From a bacterium (GTDB lineage: Bacteria; Latescibacterota; UBA2968; GCA-2709665), in NCBI GenBank assembly GCA_027619145.1, contig JAQCGA010000135.1:1-8804 (forward strand): a stretch of 8,804 bases of DNA, read 5' to 3'. Positions 1 through 6,956 of the stretch are shown piece by piece (positions within the stretch are counted from its first letter, which is position 1; every line of letters begins with the position of its first letter). The position numbers and the translations under genes are program-made. The notes below the pieces were generated by a model. That model ran no database searches, was not told the origin of the DNA, and saw nothing but the letters and a program-made list of their open reading frames with translations.

Positions 1-1
1 C

Positions 2-781
2 ATGAGCAACTTCAAATTTCCCTATCCGCGCCCAGAACTGACGTATGCGGAAGTGGATGATCATGTGTACGTGCTCCGCCTGGACGACCCGGAAGGCAAC
101 CCTACGCACTGTGCGTTCATTTTTGGATGCCATGCCCTGTGCAATACAGACAAATACGGACACATCTCCGCTGATTACCCCGGTGTGGTACGAAACGTTC
201 TCCAGGCGACCGGGCTCGAATCCCTTTTTCTTCCGGGCAGCATTGGCAATGTGGTACCGCTCAGTCGGGCAGGGCGCACCTACCAGCGGGTGGGCAACAG
301 TGTAGCGGGTGCCGCCCTGTACGCCCTGGAACAAACGGAAACCCCTGAAAATGGGATTTTTTCAGTACGTCAGAAAACCATTCAGGTTCCCACTTTTTCT
401 TATCCCGACACCGAAGCAATAGAGCAAGAACTTGCCGCTACCCCCAAACGTTCGGACGGCATGCAGCGCTTCCAGGCCTATGGCAGTAGAAACGTCAGCA
501 GCGGCCGGGAGACCTTGGAGTACACGCTAACCCGCATTTCTGTGCCTGGAGGCGATATTCTCCATCTGCCCGGTGAAATATTCGTAGAAACAGCAAAAGC
601 CATCAAATCCGCTGCGGGAGATCGGCTTACAGCTGTCATCTCGGGGCCAACCGCAGACGTCGGTTACCTGTCCACCCCACAAGCCCATCGCGAAGGAGGC
701 ATGGACCCCCGCTATGCTGGCCTGGCCATCGACGCCGAGACACAAATCCGCCGTGCGGCCTGCGAACTCGTCCAGGAATGA
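2..781 (+). CDS. Neutral/alkaline ceramidase-fold protein, C-terminal part (5' partial)
   Basis: 259 residues are visible and resemble the second half of the neutral/alkaline non-lysosomal ceramidase N-terminal domain. Family landmarks in order are the GCHAL histidine (H44), ISADYPG (56-61), an LPGSIGNVVP loop (78-86), LPGE (189-192) and GYLSTP (221-226). By recalled alignment to human and Pseudomonas ceramidases, H44, E192 and Y222 match zinc ligands. The paired N-terminal histidines of the family are absent, and the ATG lies at the window edge without a visible ribosome binding site, so the true start is probably upstream and this Met internal. Where ceramidases carry GDVSP with the nucleophilic Ser, this protein reads GNVVP (V85). 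Ceramide hydrolysis is therefore doubtful and another zinc-dependent hydrolase role is possible. Many bacterial members have no known substrate. The family assignment is fairly secure; the function is not. Confidence 0.82.
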   Translation: MSNFKFPYPRPELTYAEVDDHVYVLRLDDPEGNPTHCAFIFGCHALCNTDKYGHISADYPGVVRNVLQATGLESLFLPGSIGNVVPLSRAGRTYQRVGNSVAGAALYALEQTETPENGIFSVRQKTIQVPTFSYPDTEAIEQELAATPKRSDGMQRFQAYGSRNVSSGRETLEYTLTRISVPGGDILHLPGEIFVETAKAIKSAAGDRLTAVISGPTADVGYLSTPQAHREGGMDPRYAGLAIDAETQIRRAACELVQE

Positions 782-798
782 AGATATCTTCTGAAAAC

Positions 799-872
799 TT
801 GACTTCAGCGTAAATACTCCCTACTGTTAGGGATATAAACTTGATAGCGACCTTTACGGGCAAACCCTTAAA
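799..872 (+). promoter_or_regulatory. Leader region of the aminotransferase gene with two inverted repeats
   Basis: This part of the 111-base gap holds two small dyads. TCCCTA-ctgt-TAGGGA (818-833) is a perfect 6-bp arm pair. TTTAcGGG-caaa-CCCtTAAA (853-872) has one mismatch. A TTGACT box at 799-804 could serve as a -35 element with TACTGT (822-827) 17 bases downstream, but that -10 matches the consensus at only three of six positions. If it were the promoter, the first dyad would overlap the -10 like an operator. The second dyad ends just before the Shine-Dalgarno AGGAG (878-882). The repeats are seen directly; promoter and operator roles are inference. Confidence 0.3.
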
Positions 873-892
873 ATTGCAGGAGCGAAAAAGAC

Positions 893-2119
893 ATGGCTTC
901 CCAGAAACTCGCCATAGACGGCGGCACTCCCGTTCGGAATAGCAGCGACAAACCTTGGCCGCAAAGCTCCGAACACGAGTGGAAAACTGAAATTGAACCG
1001 GCCTTAAGAGATGTGTACCTGAAAAAAACGGAAGGCTTGCCCGCCACACAGGGGGAAGCCTTTGGACAGGCCTTCGCTGCCTATTGCGATGCCCGCTACG
1101 GAATTATCATGCCACACGGGACAGATGCCATTTCTGCTGGCCTGGCCGGCGCGCTGGACCTGGATGGGCTCGGTGACGGCGGAGAAATCATCATTCCCAA
1201 CTATACGTTCATCGCAACCGCCAGTGCTCCCCTGTCTGTGCGCTGCTCGGTATCTCTGGTGGACATCGACCCGGTTTCTTTTACCATGCTTCCTGAAAGC
1301 GTGGAAGCCGCAGTTACAGACAAAACCGTTGGCATCCTCCCGGTTCACCTGGGTGGCCATCCAGCAGACATGGACGCCATTAACGCCATTGCCAAAAAGC
1401 ACAATCTGGTTGTCGTAGAAGATTGCGCCCAGGCTCACGGAGCTGAACACAACGGCCACAAAGTAGGCACACTTGGCGATGTGGGTGCTTACAGCTTCCA
1501 ATCCAGTAAAAATCTCACCTCGGGAGAAGGTGGCTGCATTGTCACCAACAACCAGGACATTCGTGACCTCGCACATGCCTTCAAAGATGTGGGCCGACGT
1601 CCTGGCGGCGAACGCTGGGAATACCCGCGTCACGGCTGGAATTACCGTACCTCAGAATATTTGGCAGCCCTTCTTCTCAAGCGACTCAACCTGCTGGAAA
1701 CCCAAACGGATCGTCGCAATGAAAATGCCGCCTACCTCAGTTCTGAACTTAAAAAAATAGACGGTATCACGCCGCCCCAGTGGCGCCCGTGGGTGACGCA
1801 ACACGGATATCACCTCTACATGATGCTTTACAAGCCAGAAGCGTTTGGAGGCCGTTCACGAGATATCTTTATCAAAACCCTTCAGGCCGAAGGCATCTCG
1901 TGCTCCCCTGGATACCAGCGCCCCCTCACCGACGAAGGTGCCCTGAAAACGATTTCGGAGAAACACCCACACCTCGTACAACGCCACCCTTGCCCCAATG
2001 TGGAATCCACCTGCGAACACAGCGTCTGGCTCTTCCAATCTGTATTGCTGGGCACCCGGGAAGATATGGACGACATTGTCCAGGCTGTAGCCAAGATCAA
2101 ACAGGCCTTTACAGATTGA
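893..2119 (+). CDS. DegT/DnrJ/EryC1/StrS family PLP-dependent aminotransferase
   Basis: This 408-residue fold-type I aminotransferase is of the class that transaminates keto-sugars, usually nucleotide-linked ones, and also includes scyllo-inosose aminotransferases and AHBA synthase. The N-terminal LAIDGGTPVR (6-15) is typical of the inosose/AHBA-like branch. HGTDAISAGL (75-84) matches the cofactor phosphate-binding segment and IPNYTFIATA (101-110) a conserved family strand. EDCAQAHGA (176-184) supplies the Asp (D177) that contacts the PLP ring nitrogen. SFQSSKNLTSGEGG (201-214) contains the Schiff-base lysine K206. GWNYRTSEYLAALLLKRL is the usual substrate-arm and dimer motif. Length is normal and all catalytic residues are present. 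AGGAG (878-882) lies 10 bases before the ATG. The receiver gene follows after 19 bases, suggesting co-transcription. No NDP-sugar synthesis genes are in view, so the substrate cannot be named. Confidence 0.96.
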   Translation: MASQKLAIDGGTPVRNSSDKPWPQSSEHEWKTEIEPALRDVYLKKTEGLPATQGEAFGQAFAAYCDARYGIIMPHGTDAISAGLAGALDLDGLGDGGEIIIPNYTFIATASAPLSVRCSVSLVDIDPVSFTMLPESVEAAVTDKTVGILPVHLGGHPADMDAINAIAKKHNLVVVEDCAQAHGAEHNGHKVGTLGDVGAYSFQSSKNLTSGEGGCIVTNNQDIRDLAHAFKDVGRRPGGERWEYPRHGWNYRTSEYLAALLLKRLNLLETQTDRRNENAAYLSSELKKIDGITPPQWRPWVTQHGYHLYMMLYKPEAFGGRSRDIFIKTLQAEGISCSPGYQRPLTDEGALKTISEKHPHLVQRHPCPNVESTCEHSVWLFQSVLLGTREDMDDIVQAVAKIKQAFTD

Positions 2120-2138
2120 ATGCCCCGAGGGACGAAAC

Positions 2139-2552
2139 ATGGCAGCATCAGACCAACAACAAATGAACCCGTATCAGGTACTCATTGTTGATGATGATAC
2201 GCAAATGCGGAAACTCCTCAAACGTGTGGTAGCCGATACGGGTTGTGTGCCGGTAGAAATCCCAAAAGCCAAAGACGCGCTTGCCCTGATTGAAAAGGGC
2301 CAGGCTCATGCCATGCTGCTGGATCTTCAGATGCCAGGAGCCAGTGGAATGGATCTATTGCGAGTCCTGCGCAGGCGGCGGCTGGAAATTCCTACCATTG
2401 TCGTTTCTGGTTTCATCTCAGAAGAAGCCGCCGTACAACTTGCCGAATTGCGCGTACAGGCCATTGTTGCAAAACCTTTTGCCCTGGACCGCCTCACAAG
2501 CGAACTCCGAAAAGCGCTCGGTTTGCCAGATGCTGGGGCTACGCCCCCTTAG
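2139..2552 (+). CDS. Single-domain response regulator (receiver protein)
   Basis: This 137-residue protein consists of one CheY-like receiver domain with no output domain. The acidic pair lies within VDDD (17-20), the phospho-acceptor is D62 in LLDLQMPG, the Thr/Ser switch is S90 in IVVSG, and the conserved lysine is K112 in AKPF. The position three residues before that lysine, normally aromatic (DYLxKP in many receivers), is I109. Such proteins act by phosphorylation-dependent binding to a partner or as phosphorelay shuttles. The ATG at 2139 is preferred over the in-frame ATG at 2163 because GAGGG (2127-2131) lies 7 bases upstream of the first and nothing comparable precedes the second. It follows the aminotransferase gene closely, and no histidine kinase is in view, so its signal and partner are unknown. 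Confidence 0.94.
   Translation: MAASDQQQMNPYQVLIVDDDTQMRKLLKRVVADTGCVPVEIPKAKDALALIEKGQAHAMLLDLQMPGASGMDLLRVLRRRRLEIPTIVVSGFISEEAAVQLAELRVQAIVAKPFALDRLTSELRKALGLPDAGATPP
2535..2547 (+). repeat. Small GC-only hairpin at the receiver gene's 3' end
   Basis: GGGGC-tac-GCCCC forms a 5-bp all-GC stem with a 3-base loop inside the last codons of the receiver gene, three bases before its TAG stop. No T-run follows, so it is not a terminator by itself. Together with the larger hairpin starting 30 bases later it could protect the 3' end of the mRNA or pause polymerase. It may also simply reflect codons. Confidence 0.35.
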
Positions 2553-2576
2553 CCATACCCTCTGGATGGAACAAGG

Positions 2577-2613
2577 AAAAGGCCCGTACCCCGAAACAGG
2601 GTACGGGCCTTTT
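2577..2613 (+). terminator. Rho-independent terminator or attenuator hairpin
   Basis: AAAAGGCCCGTACCC (2577-2591) pairs perfectly with GGGTACGGGCCTTTT (2599-2613) around the 7-base loop CGAAACA. This gives a 15-bp stem with eleven mostly G-C inner pairs and four A-T pairs at the base. The four Ts ending the right arm are the only U-tract and are followed by AAAA, so the tail is short. The A-run on the left makes the element symmetric and able to act on either strand. It starts 24 bases after the receiver stop codon. It probably ends the aminotransferase-receiver transcript, but the next start codon is only 26 bases beyond it, so a conditional attenuator is also possible. Confidence 0.8.
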
Positions 2614-2628
2614 AAAATCATAAAAAAA

Positions 2629-2639
2629 GGAACGGTTCC
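2629..2639 (+). repeat. Short palindrome between Shine-Dalgarno and MFS start codon
   Basis: GGAAC-g-GTTCC is a perfect 5-bp inverted repeat directly abutting the ATG at 2640 and including the end of the AAAGGAA ribosome binding segment. A one-base loop is too tight for a stable RNA hairpin, so it would more likely be a protein-binding dyad or chance. The dyad is seen; any role is speculative. Confidence 0.25.
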
Positions 2640-3824
2640 ATGAAAGGCCTGCCTCGCACCGTCCTGGCTCTGGGGTTCGTTAGTTTTTTTACAGACATGT
2701 CCAGCGAAATGATCTACCCACTCCTCCCCATCTTTCTCGCCACCACGCTGGGTGCCGGTACCATTGCCCTGGGGGTTATAGAAGGGGTCGCAGAATCTAC
2801 GGCAGCAGTACTAAAGGTTTTCTCCGGAGTCTGGACCGACCGCACCCGCCACAGAAAACCGCTCATTCTGGCAGGCTACGGCCTGTCGGGGCTGGTTCGT
2901 CCGCTCATTGGTCTGGCAACCGTCTGGCCTTTTGTATTTGCGATGCGCTTTATAGACCGCATCGGCAAGGGCCTGCGCACCTCACCCAGAGACGCACTCA
3001 TTGCAGATGTAACTTCACCAGAACAACGCGGAAGAGCCTTTGGCCTGCATCGGTCCATGGACCACGCTGGTGCCGTGGTTGGTCCGCTTGTTGCGGCCGC
3101 CCTGCTAACCTTCCAGAACATATCCATTCAACACGTTTTCCTGCTTGCCGCTGTCCCGGCTTTGGTGGTACTCCTTGTCATAACCACTTCCGTACGCGAG
3201 CCGGCCTCGAAACCCGCCTCAGAAGGGCCTCCGGTGAACCTGCGCTCGACCTGGCATGACTTGAGTCCGTCCTTCAAACGCCTGCTTGCGGCCCTTTTGG
3301 TTTTCACGCTTGGAAATGCAACGGATGCGTTTCTGTTGCTCAGCCTGTCCCTGGCCGGAGTACCGCCTGCGTGGGTTGCCGTGCTCTGGGCCGCCCATCA
3401 CGTGGTCAAAATGTTGGCGACCTACTTCGGCGGATCGTTATGTGACCGCATCGGCAGCCGAACCCCGATTCTTTGGGGGTGGACGTTTTATGCACTCCTC
3501 TATTGCGCCTTTGGCCTGACCACAAACGCCACGATGCAAATCGGCCTGTTCATGGCCTACGGTATCTACTTTGGCCTCACCGAACCCGCCGAAAAAGCCT
3601 GGGTGACCGCTCTGGTTCCACCGCACCTGCGAGGAACAGCCTTTGGGTATTATCACTGTACCCTTGGTCTGGGCGCATTACCGGCCAGCATCTTGTTTGG
3701 GTTCCTCTGGTACATATGGGGACCATTCGCAGCATTTTTCACCGGGTCCGCGCTGGCCGGCTGTGCAACTCTCCTTCTGCTAACCGTCCCCGCATTTTCT
3801 TCCCCAACATCCCAGGAATCCTGA
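2640..3824 (+). CDS. Major facilitator superfamily (MFS) transporter
   Basis: This 394-residue polytopic inner-membrane protein has a hydrophobicity pattern consistent with 12 helices in two six-helix halves. MFS motif A is clear in the first half at GVWTDRTRHRK (63-73), and a degenerate copy occurs in the second half at GGSLCDRIGSRTP. The stretches RFIDRIGKGLRTSPRDALIA (103-122) and RGRAFGLHRSMDHAGAVVGP (130-149) mark a widespread bacterial subfamily whose substrate is generally uncharacterised; many are annotated only as MFS efflux proteins. Length is typical. AAAGGAA lies shortly before the ATG and supports this start. The gene follows the hairpin at 2577-2613 and converges on the minus-strand cluster. 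No promoter is evident between hairpin and gene, so it may be expressed by read-through from the aminotransferase-receiver unit. Transport direction and substrate cannot be assigned. Confidence 0.94.
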   Translation: MKGLPRTVLALGFVSFFTDMSSEMIYPLLPIFLATTLGAGTIALGVIEGVAESTAAVLKVFSGVWTDRTRHRKPLILAGYGLSGLVRPLIGLATVWPFVFAMRFIDRIGKGLRTSPRDALIADVTSPEQRGRAFGLHRSMDHAGAVVGPLVAAALLTFQNISIQHVFLLAAVPALVVLLVITTSVREPASKPASEGPPVNLRSTWHDLSPSFKRLLAALLVFTLGNATDAFLLLSLSLAGVPPAWVAVLWAAHHVVKMLATYFGGSLCDRIGSRTPILWGWTFYALLYCAFGLTTNATMQIGLFMAYGIYFGLTEPAEKAWVTALVPPHLRGTAFGYYHCTLGLGALPASILFGFLWYIWGPFAAFFTGSALAGCATLLLLTVPAFSSPTSQES

Positions 3825-3892
3825 ACAAGAATACATCTCCCAACGACACAACAGGGTACTCTCCATGTGCTTCCACGAGATTCCCGGCACAC

Positions 3893-6289
3893 TTATTTCA
3901 GAATAGAAACCGGCAGCGCCAGTCTCTGTTTTACCGGCGAAAGACATCGACGCTCGTCGCAAGCCTGGTATTGCAGTACCACCGCCAGGTCTGACGTGCC
4001 CTTCAAAATCTCCTGGGGCTTGACCTTCACCCTTGCACGAAGCATAACTTCTCCGGTAAACACGGACAGTGATTCTGCGGCAAACCCCAGGGAAACGTTG
4101 GCTGGGACGGGATAGTCCACAGAAAGGATTTCAACAGGCCCTTCGCTCTGTACTTCCGTGGGCACAAGAAAATCCAGGGACGCATGATTGGCATTGATAT
4201 GCCAACCGTCTGCAATTTTTACCCGCACGTCCACCTGGAATGATTCGCCCTCCACCACCTGCTCTTTGGAAAGAACCACCTCCACTTGCACCGGATCTGA
4301 CTCAGTAATCTTCTGCCCATTCGTGCTCTGAATCAGAAACGCCTGCGTCGCCCGCAACATCGTAGGATACCCTGCTGGAACTCGCTGAACTTCACCAGAA
4401 AAACCCTCCAAAATGCGCCGGGCCATTTCGCGATATTCCGACCGACCCGTTTCACTCGCCAGAGATAGCAGGCTCAACGCAGCGGCGGAGTTCCCAGAAG
4501 GAATTGCAGAATCCTGTGCGTCCTTCATATCCACAAGTAAATCACCACGATTTTGCGAAAAAAAGAACAGGCCGTCCTCTGGATCTTTAAACTTGCCGAT
4601 CATCTCATCTGCCAAATCCAGCGCTTCATCCAGGTACCGCTGCTCTCCTGAGGCTCGATACAGCTCCACCAGCCCCCCCAGCATGAAAGCATAATCTTCC
4701 ACATACGCCTTCAACTCTGCCCGTCCCTGAGCGTAGCTCCGCGTCAAACCCGCACCGTCGTGCATTCTGGCAAGTACGAACTCGACCGCAAGACGTGCCG
4801 CAGCCAGATCCGCATCTCTTCTCAGTACCCTATAGGCAAAAGCGTAAGACTGGATCATCAACCCGTTCCAGCCAGCCAGTATCTTGGTGTCCATACGAGG
4901 GCGAGGGCGCGCATTTCGAACGCGCAACAACTCCGCTCTCAAAGGCTCCAGATCTTCTGGAACTTCATCAGGGTCCCGGCCTCCCACATGGTTCTTTTCT
5001 TCGAATCGCAGCGTGAGTACTCCTCCCTCCCCTTCAAGAGTTCGCCCCAGGCCATAATAAGCAAAAAAGCGTTCGGCCTTATTGCCCAACGCTTCTCGAA
5101 TCCCCACTTCAGTCCACAAATAGTAGCTGCCTTCCCCCCCGCCTGTCTCCGAATCCAGCGCGGCATAGAACCCGCCCTCCGGATCCGTCATCTCCGACCG
5201 TACAAAATCCAGAATTCCTTCAGCCGTGCGCCTAAATTCTTCACGCCCGGTCAACTGATAGGTATGTAAAAGAACCCGCGAAATCTGGGCCTGGTTGTAT
5301 AACATCTTCTCAAAATGCGGCACCTGCCATTGGGCATCTGTCGAATACCTGTGAAACCCTCCAGCCAGATGGTCCTGGAGCCCTCCCATGGACATCTGCT
5401 TCAACGTATGTGCCACCATCTCCAGCAATTCTGTTTTGTGCGTGAATTCGAATCGATCCAGCAACAATTCCAGCGCCTGTGAATTGGGGAATTTAGGTGC
5501 GTCGCTGAATCCTCCAAATACAGGCTCGTATCGAGCTTTCAAGCCCTCCACGGCTCGTTCTATCAGCGTTGTATCCAGGGCCGCGGTGTTGGTTCTGCCC
5601 GCACCGTATTCTTCTTCCAGCACCCGGGTGACCCGATCCGCCGCAACAAGTACCTGAGCCCGGTTATTTGTCCATGCATCGTGTAACATTTCGAGTACCC
5701 GGGGAAAACCCGGGAGCCCGTTGCTATCTACCGGAGGAAAATACGTACCTGCAAAAAACGGTTTCAGATCCGGCGTCAGAAACACAGAATTGGGCCAGCC
5801 CCCATTTCCATTGAGTAGGCGCGTAGCGGTCATGTATATCTGGTCCAAATCCGGCCGCTCTTCCTTGTCCGCTTTGATATTCACAAACCAGCGGTTCATG
5901 AGAGTTGCAATCTGTGGGTCTGAAAAAACCAGCCGCTCCATCACATGGCACCAGTAACAGGTTGAATAGCCAATTGACAGAAAAATGGGCCGATCCAATC
6001 TACGCGCCACTTCCAGAGCTTCTTCGCCCCACGGGTACCAATTCACCGGATTGTGCGCGTGTAACTGCAAATACAGACTCGAAGCATTTACCAAGGCATT
6101 TGTGTATTTCCAGGTCCCATCTGGATTTTTCAACTCATGCTTTGCAACCATGTCTTCTGTTACAGAGCGTGTGCTCGCATTCTGTTTGGAATTCGCATCA
6201 TGGTGTTCGGCACGGAAGAATGCAAAATACCCAAGAGGTACCAGCACGCAAAGAAACCCCAGCAGTACGACCAGCCGCCTGATGCTCAA
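3893..6289 (-). CDS. Exported YyaL/SPATA20-type thioredoxin-domain protein fused to a DsbD-alpha-like domain
   Basis: 798 residues. Residues 2-25 form a basic-then-hydrophobic signal anchor (SIRRLVVLLGFLCVLVPLGYFAFF). A DUF255/YyaL thioredoxin-like domain (about 60-185) carries HNPVNWYPWGEEAL and SIGYSTCYWCHVME, with redox cysteines C111 and C114. The family usually reads CHWC; here it is CYWC. An (alpha/alpha)6-barrel region follows, with GGFHRYSTDAQWQVPHFEKM, RMDTKILAGWNGLMI and IPSGNSAAA as family motifs. Residues from about 664 to the end resemble the periplasmic DsbD alpha domain, with DGWHINAN and YQACDERRC (C777, C782) as the likely thiol pair. YyaL homologues are usually thought of as soluble, so anchor plus DsbD-alpha points to work outside the cytoplasm. 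Enzyme activity is unknown. The gene is 35 bases downstream of the TlpA-like gene and is probably in its operon. No strong terminator follows it. Confidence 0.95.
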   Translation of the reverse strand: MSIRRLVVLLGFLCVLVPLGYFAFFRAEHHDANSKQNASTRSVTEDMVAKHELKNPDGTWKYTNALVNASSLYLQLHAHNPVNWYPWGEEALEVARRLDRPIFLSIGYSTCYWCHVMERLVFSDPQIATLMNRWFVNIKADKEERPDLDQIYMTATRLLNGNGGWPNSVFLTPDLKPFFAGTYFPPVDSNGLPGFPRVLEMLHDAWTNNRAQVLVAADRVTRVLEEEYGAGRTNTAALDTTLIERAVEGLKARYEPVFGGFSDAPKFPNSQALELLLDRFEFTHKTELLEMVAHTLKQMSMGGLQDHLAGGFHRYSTDAQWQVPHFEKMLYNQAQISRVLLHTYQLTGREEFRRTAEGILDFVRSEMTDPEGGFYAALDSETGGGEGSYYLWTEVGIREALGNKAERFFAYYGLGRTLEGEGGVLTLRFEEKNHVGGRDPDEVPEDLEPLRAELLRVRNARPRPRMDTKILAGWNGLMIQSYAFAYRVLRRDADLAAARLAVEFVLARMHDGAGLTRSYAQGRAELKAYVEDYAFMLGGLVELYRASGEQRYLDEALDLADEMIGKFKDPEDGLFFFSQNRGDLLVDMKDAQDSAIPSGNSAAALSLLSLASETGRSEYREMARRILEGFSGEVQRVPAGYPTMLRATQAFLIQSTNGQKITESDPVQVEVVLSKEQVVEGESFQVDVRVKIADGWHINANHASLDFLVPTEVQSEGPVEILSVDYPVPANVSLGFAAESLSVFTGEVMLRARVKVKPQEILKGTSDLAVVLQYQACDERRCLSPVKQRLALPVSILK

Positions 6290-6298
6290 ATAGCAAAA

Positions 6299-6305
6299 CC
6301 CCCTT
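6299..6305 (-). promoter_or_regulatory. Ribosome binding site supporting a TTG start
   Basis: On the minus strand AAGGGGG precedes TTG (6289-6287) by nine bases. The same frame is closed by TGA at 6307-6305 and contains no ATG or GTG between that stop and the TTG. The next in-frame ATG is at residue 48, which would remove the whole signal anchor. TTG is therefore the only start that keeps the export signal, though it implies modest translation. Confidence 0.7.
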
Positions 6306-6324
6306 CAGACCGAAACATACGAGG

Positions 6325-6873
6325 CTATCCCTTCCTCTTTCCCGTAGCTAGAATATTCAACAAGACCTTGATATCTTCTTCAAACACATCCTGATCCCGA
6401 TAGCCCACATACTTGCGATAAATTCGTCCGTCTTGATCAATGACAAACGTAGTCGGAATAGACTGAACATTTCCGTACGCCTTCACCGTTTTCGCGTCTC
6501 CCATCACCGTCGGATAATTGACCTTTTCGCGATTGACAAACTCACGAACCACATCCACACCACCACGATCCAGGGAAATCCCAATCACAGCCACGCCCTG
6601 ATCCTTGTATTTTTCATAAAGTGCACGAAAATGCGGAATTTCTGCTCTACAAGGCGGACACCAGGTGGCCCAGAAATCCACAATTCGAACCTGGCCTTCA
6701 AAATCGGACAGCCGCACGAGATTCCCATCCAAATCTTTCAGTTCAAACTCAGCGGCAACAGCCCGGCCAGTTCCCTTTTTCCCCTTTGGACTTTCTTTTG
6801 TTGCGCTCCACCCAATTCCAATTGCCGCAAGGGCAAACCCTACAGCCAAAACCAACAAGAGACGCCTTTTCAT
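6325..6873 (-). CDS. TlpA/ResA-family thiol-disulfide oxidoreductase
   Basis: 182 residues. MKRRLLLVLAVGFALAAIGI is an N-terminal signal sequence or anchor without a lipobox cysteine, placing the protein on the outer face of the inner membrane. The AhpC/TSA-Redoxin-type thioredoxin fold follows with FELKDLDGNLVRLSDFEG (43-60), FWATWCPPCRAE (C72, C75) and the cis-proline in SIPTTFVID (P140). WCPPC is the usual TlpA active site, and length is normal. Family members typically reduce disulfides in apocytochrome c before heme ligation or in other periplasmic proteins, receiving electrons from CcdA or DsbD, neither of which is in this window. It lies 120 bases downstream of a cytochrome gene and 35 bases upstream of the YyaL-DsbD-alpha gene, which supports a cytochrome-linked thiol role (inference). 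Confidence 0.96.
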   Translation of the reverse strand: MKRRLLLVLAVGFALAAIGIGWSATKESPKGKKGTGRAVAAEFELKDLDGNLVRLSDFEGQVRIVDFWATWCPPCRAEIPHFRALYEKYKDQGVAVIGISLDRGGVDVVREFVNREKVNYPTVMGDAKTVKAYGNVQSIPTTFVIDQDGRIYRKYVGYRDQDVFEEDIKVLLNILATGKRKG

Positions 6874-6877
6874 AATT

Positions 6878-6884
6878 CCTCCTC
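6878..6884 (-). promoter_or_regulatory. Strong Shine-Dalgarno of the TlpA-like gene
   Basis: The minus strand reads GAGGAGG, then AATT and ATG. It is a near-consensus ribosome binding site with a short 4-base spacer and fixes the TlpA start at 6873. It is clearly stronger than the site of the following TTG-started gene, implying more TlpA-like protein than YyaL-type protein from one mRNA. Confidence 0.75.
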
Positions 6885-6956
6885 AAAAAAGATCGTGCTA
6901 CCATTCAAACAGGTCCTATCATCCGTTTAGTGTTCGGCAAGACCCGCAACTTCTTT

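Noticed and set aside
636..1049. Minus-strand open frame across the 782-892 gap
   Set aside because: It overlaps both flanking plus-strand genes and shows no domain or conserved motif. It is probably chance.
1004..1633. Long open frame on the minus strand inside the aminotransferase gene
   Set aside because: It is antisense to a complete DegT gene with intact catalytic motifs and has no recognisable domain. It is a shadow of the codon bias.
2163..2552. Alternative ATG start of the receiver gene at 2163
   Set aside because: It has no Shine-Dalgarno, whereas the ATG at 2139 has GAGGG at 7 bases. The receiver domain is intact with either start.
3825..3892. Possible bidirectional terminator in the convergent gap between the MFS and YyaL-type genes
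   Set aside because: The gap has only a weak 4-bp GTGC/GCAC pairing and no T-run on either strand, so no intrinsic terminator can be supported.
5085..5200. Possible frameshift or break in the long YyaL-type gene
   Set aside because: The minus-strand frame is continuous from 6289 to 3893 and family motifs appear in the expected order, so the gene is intact.
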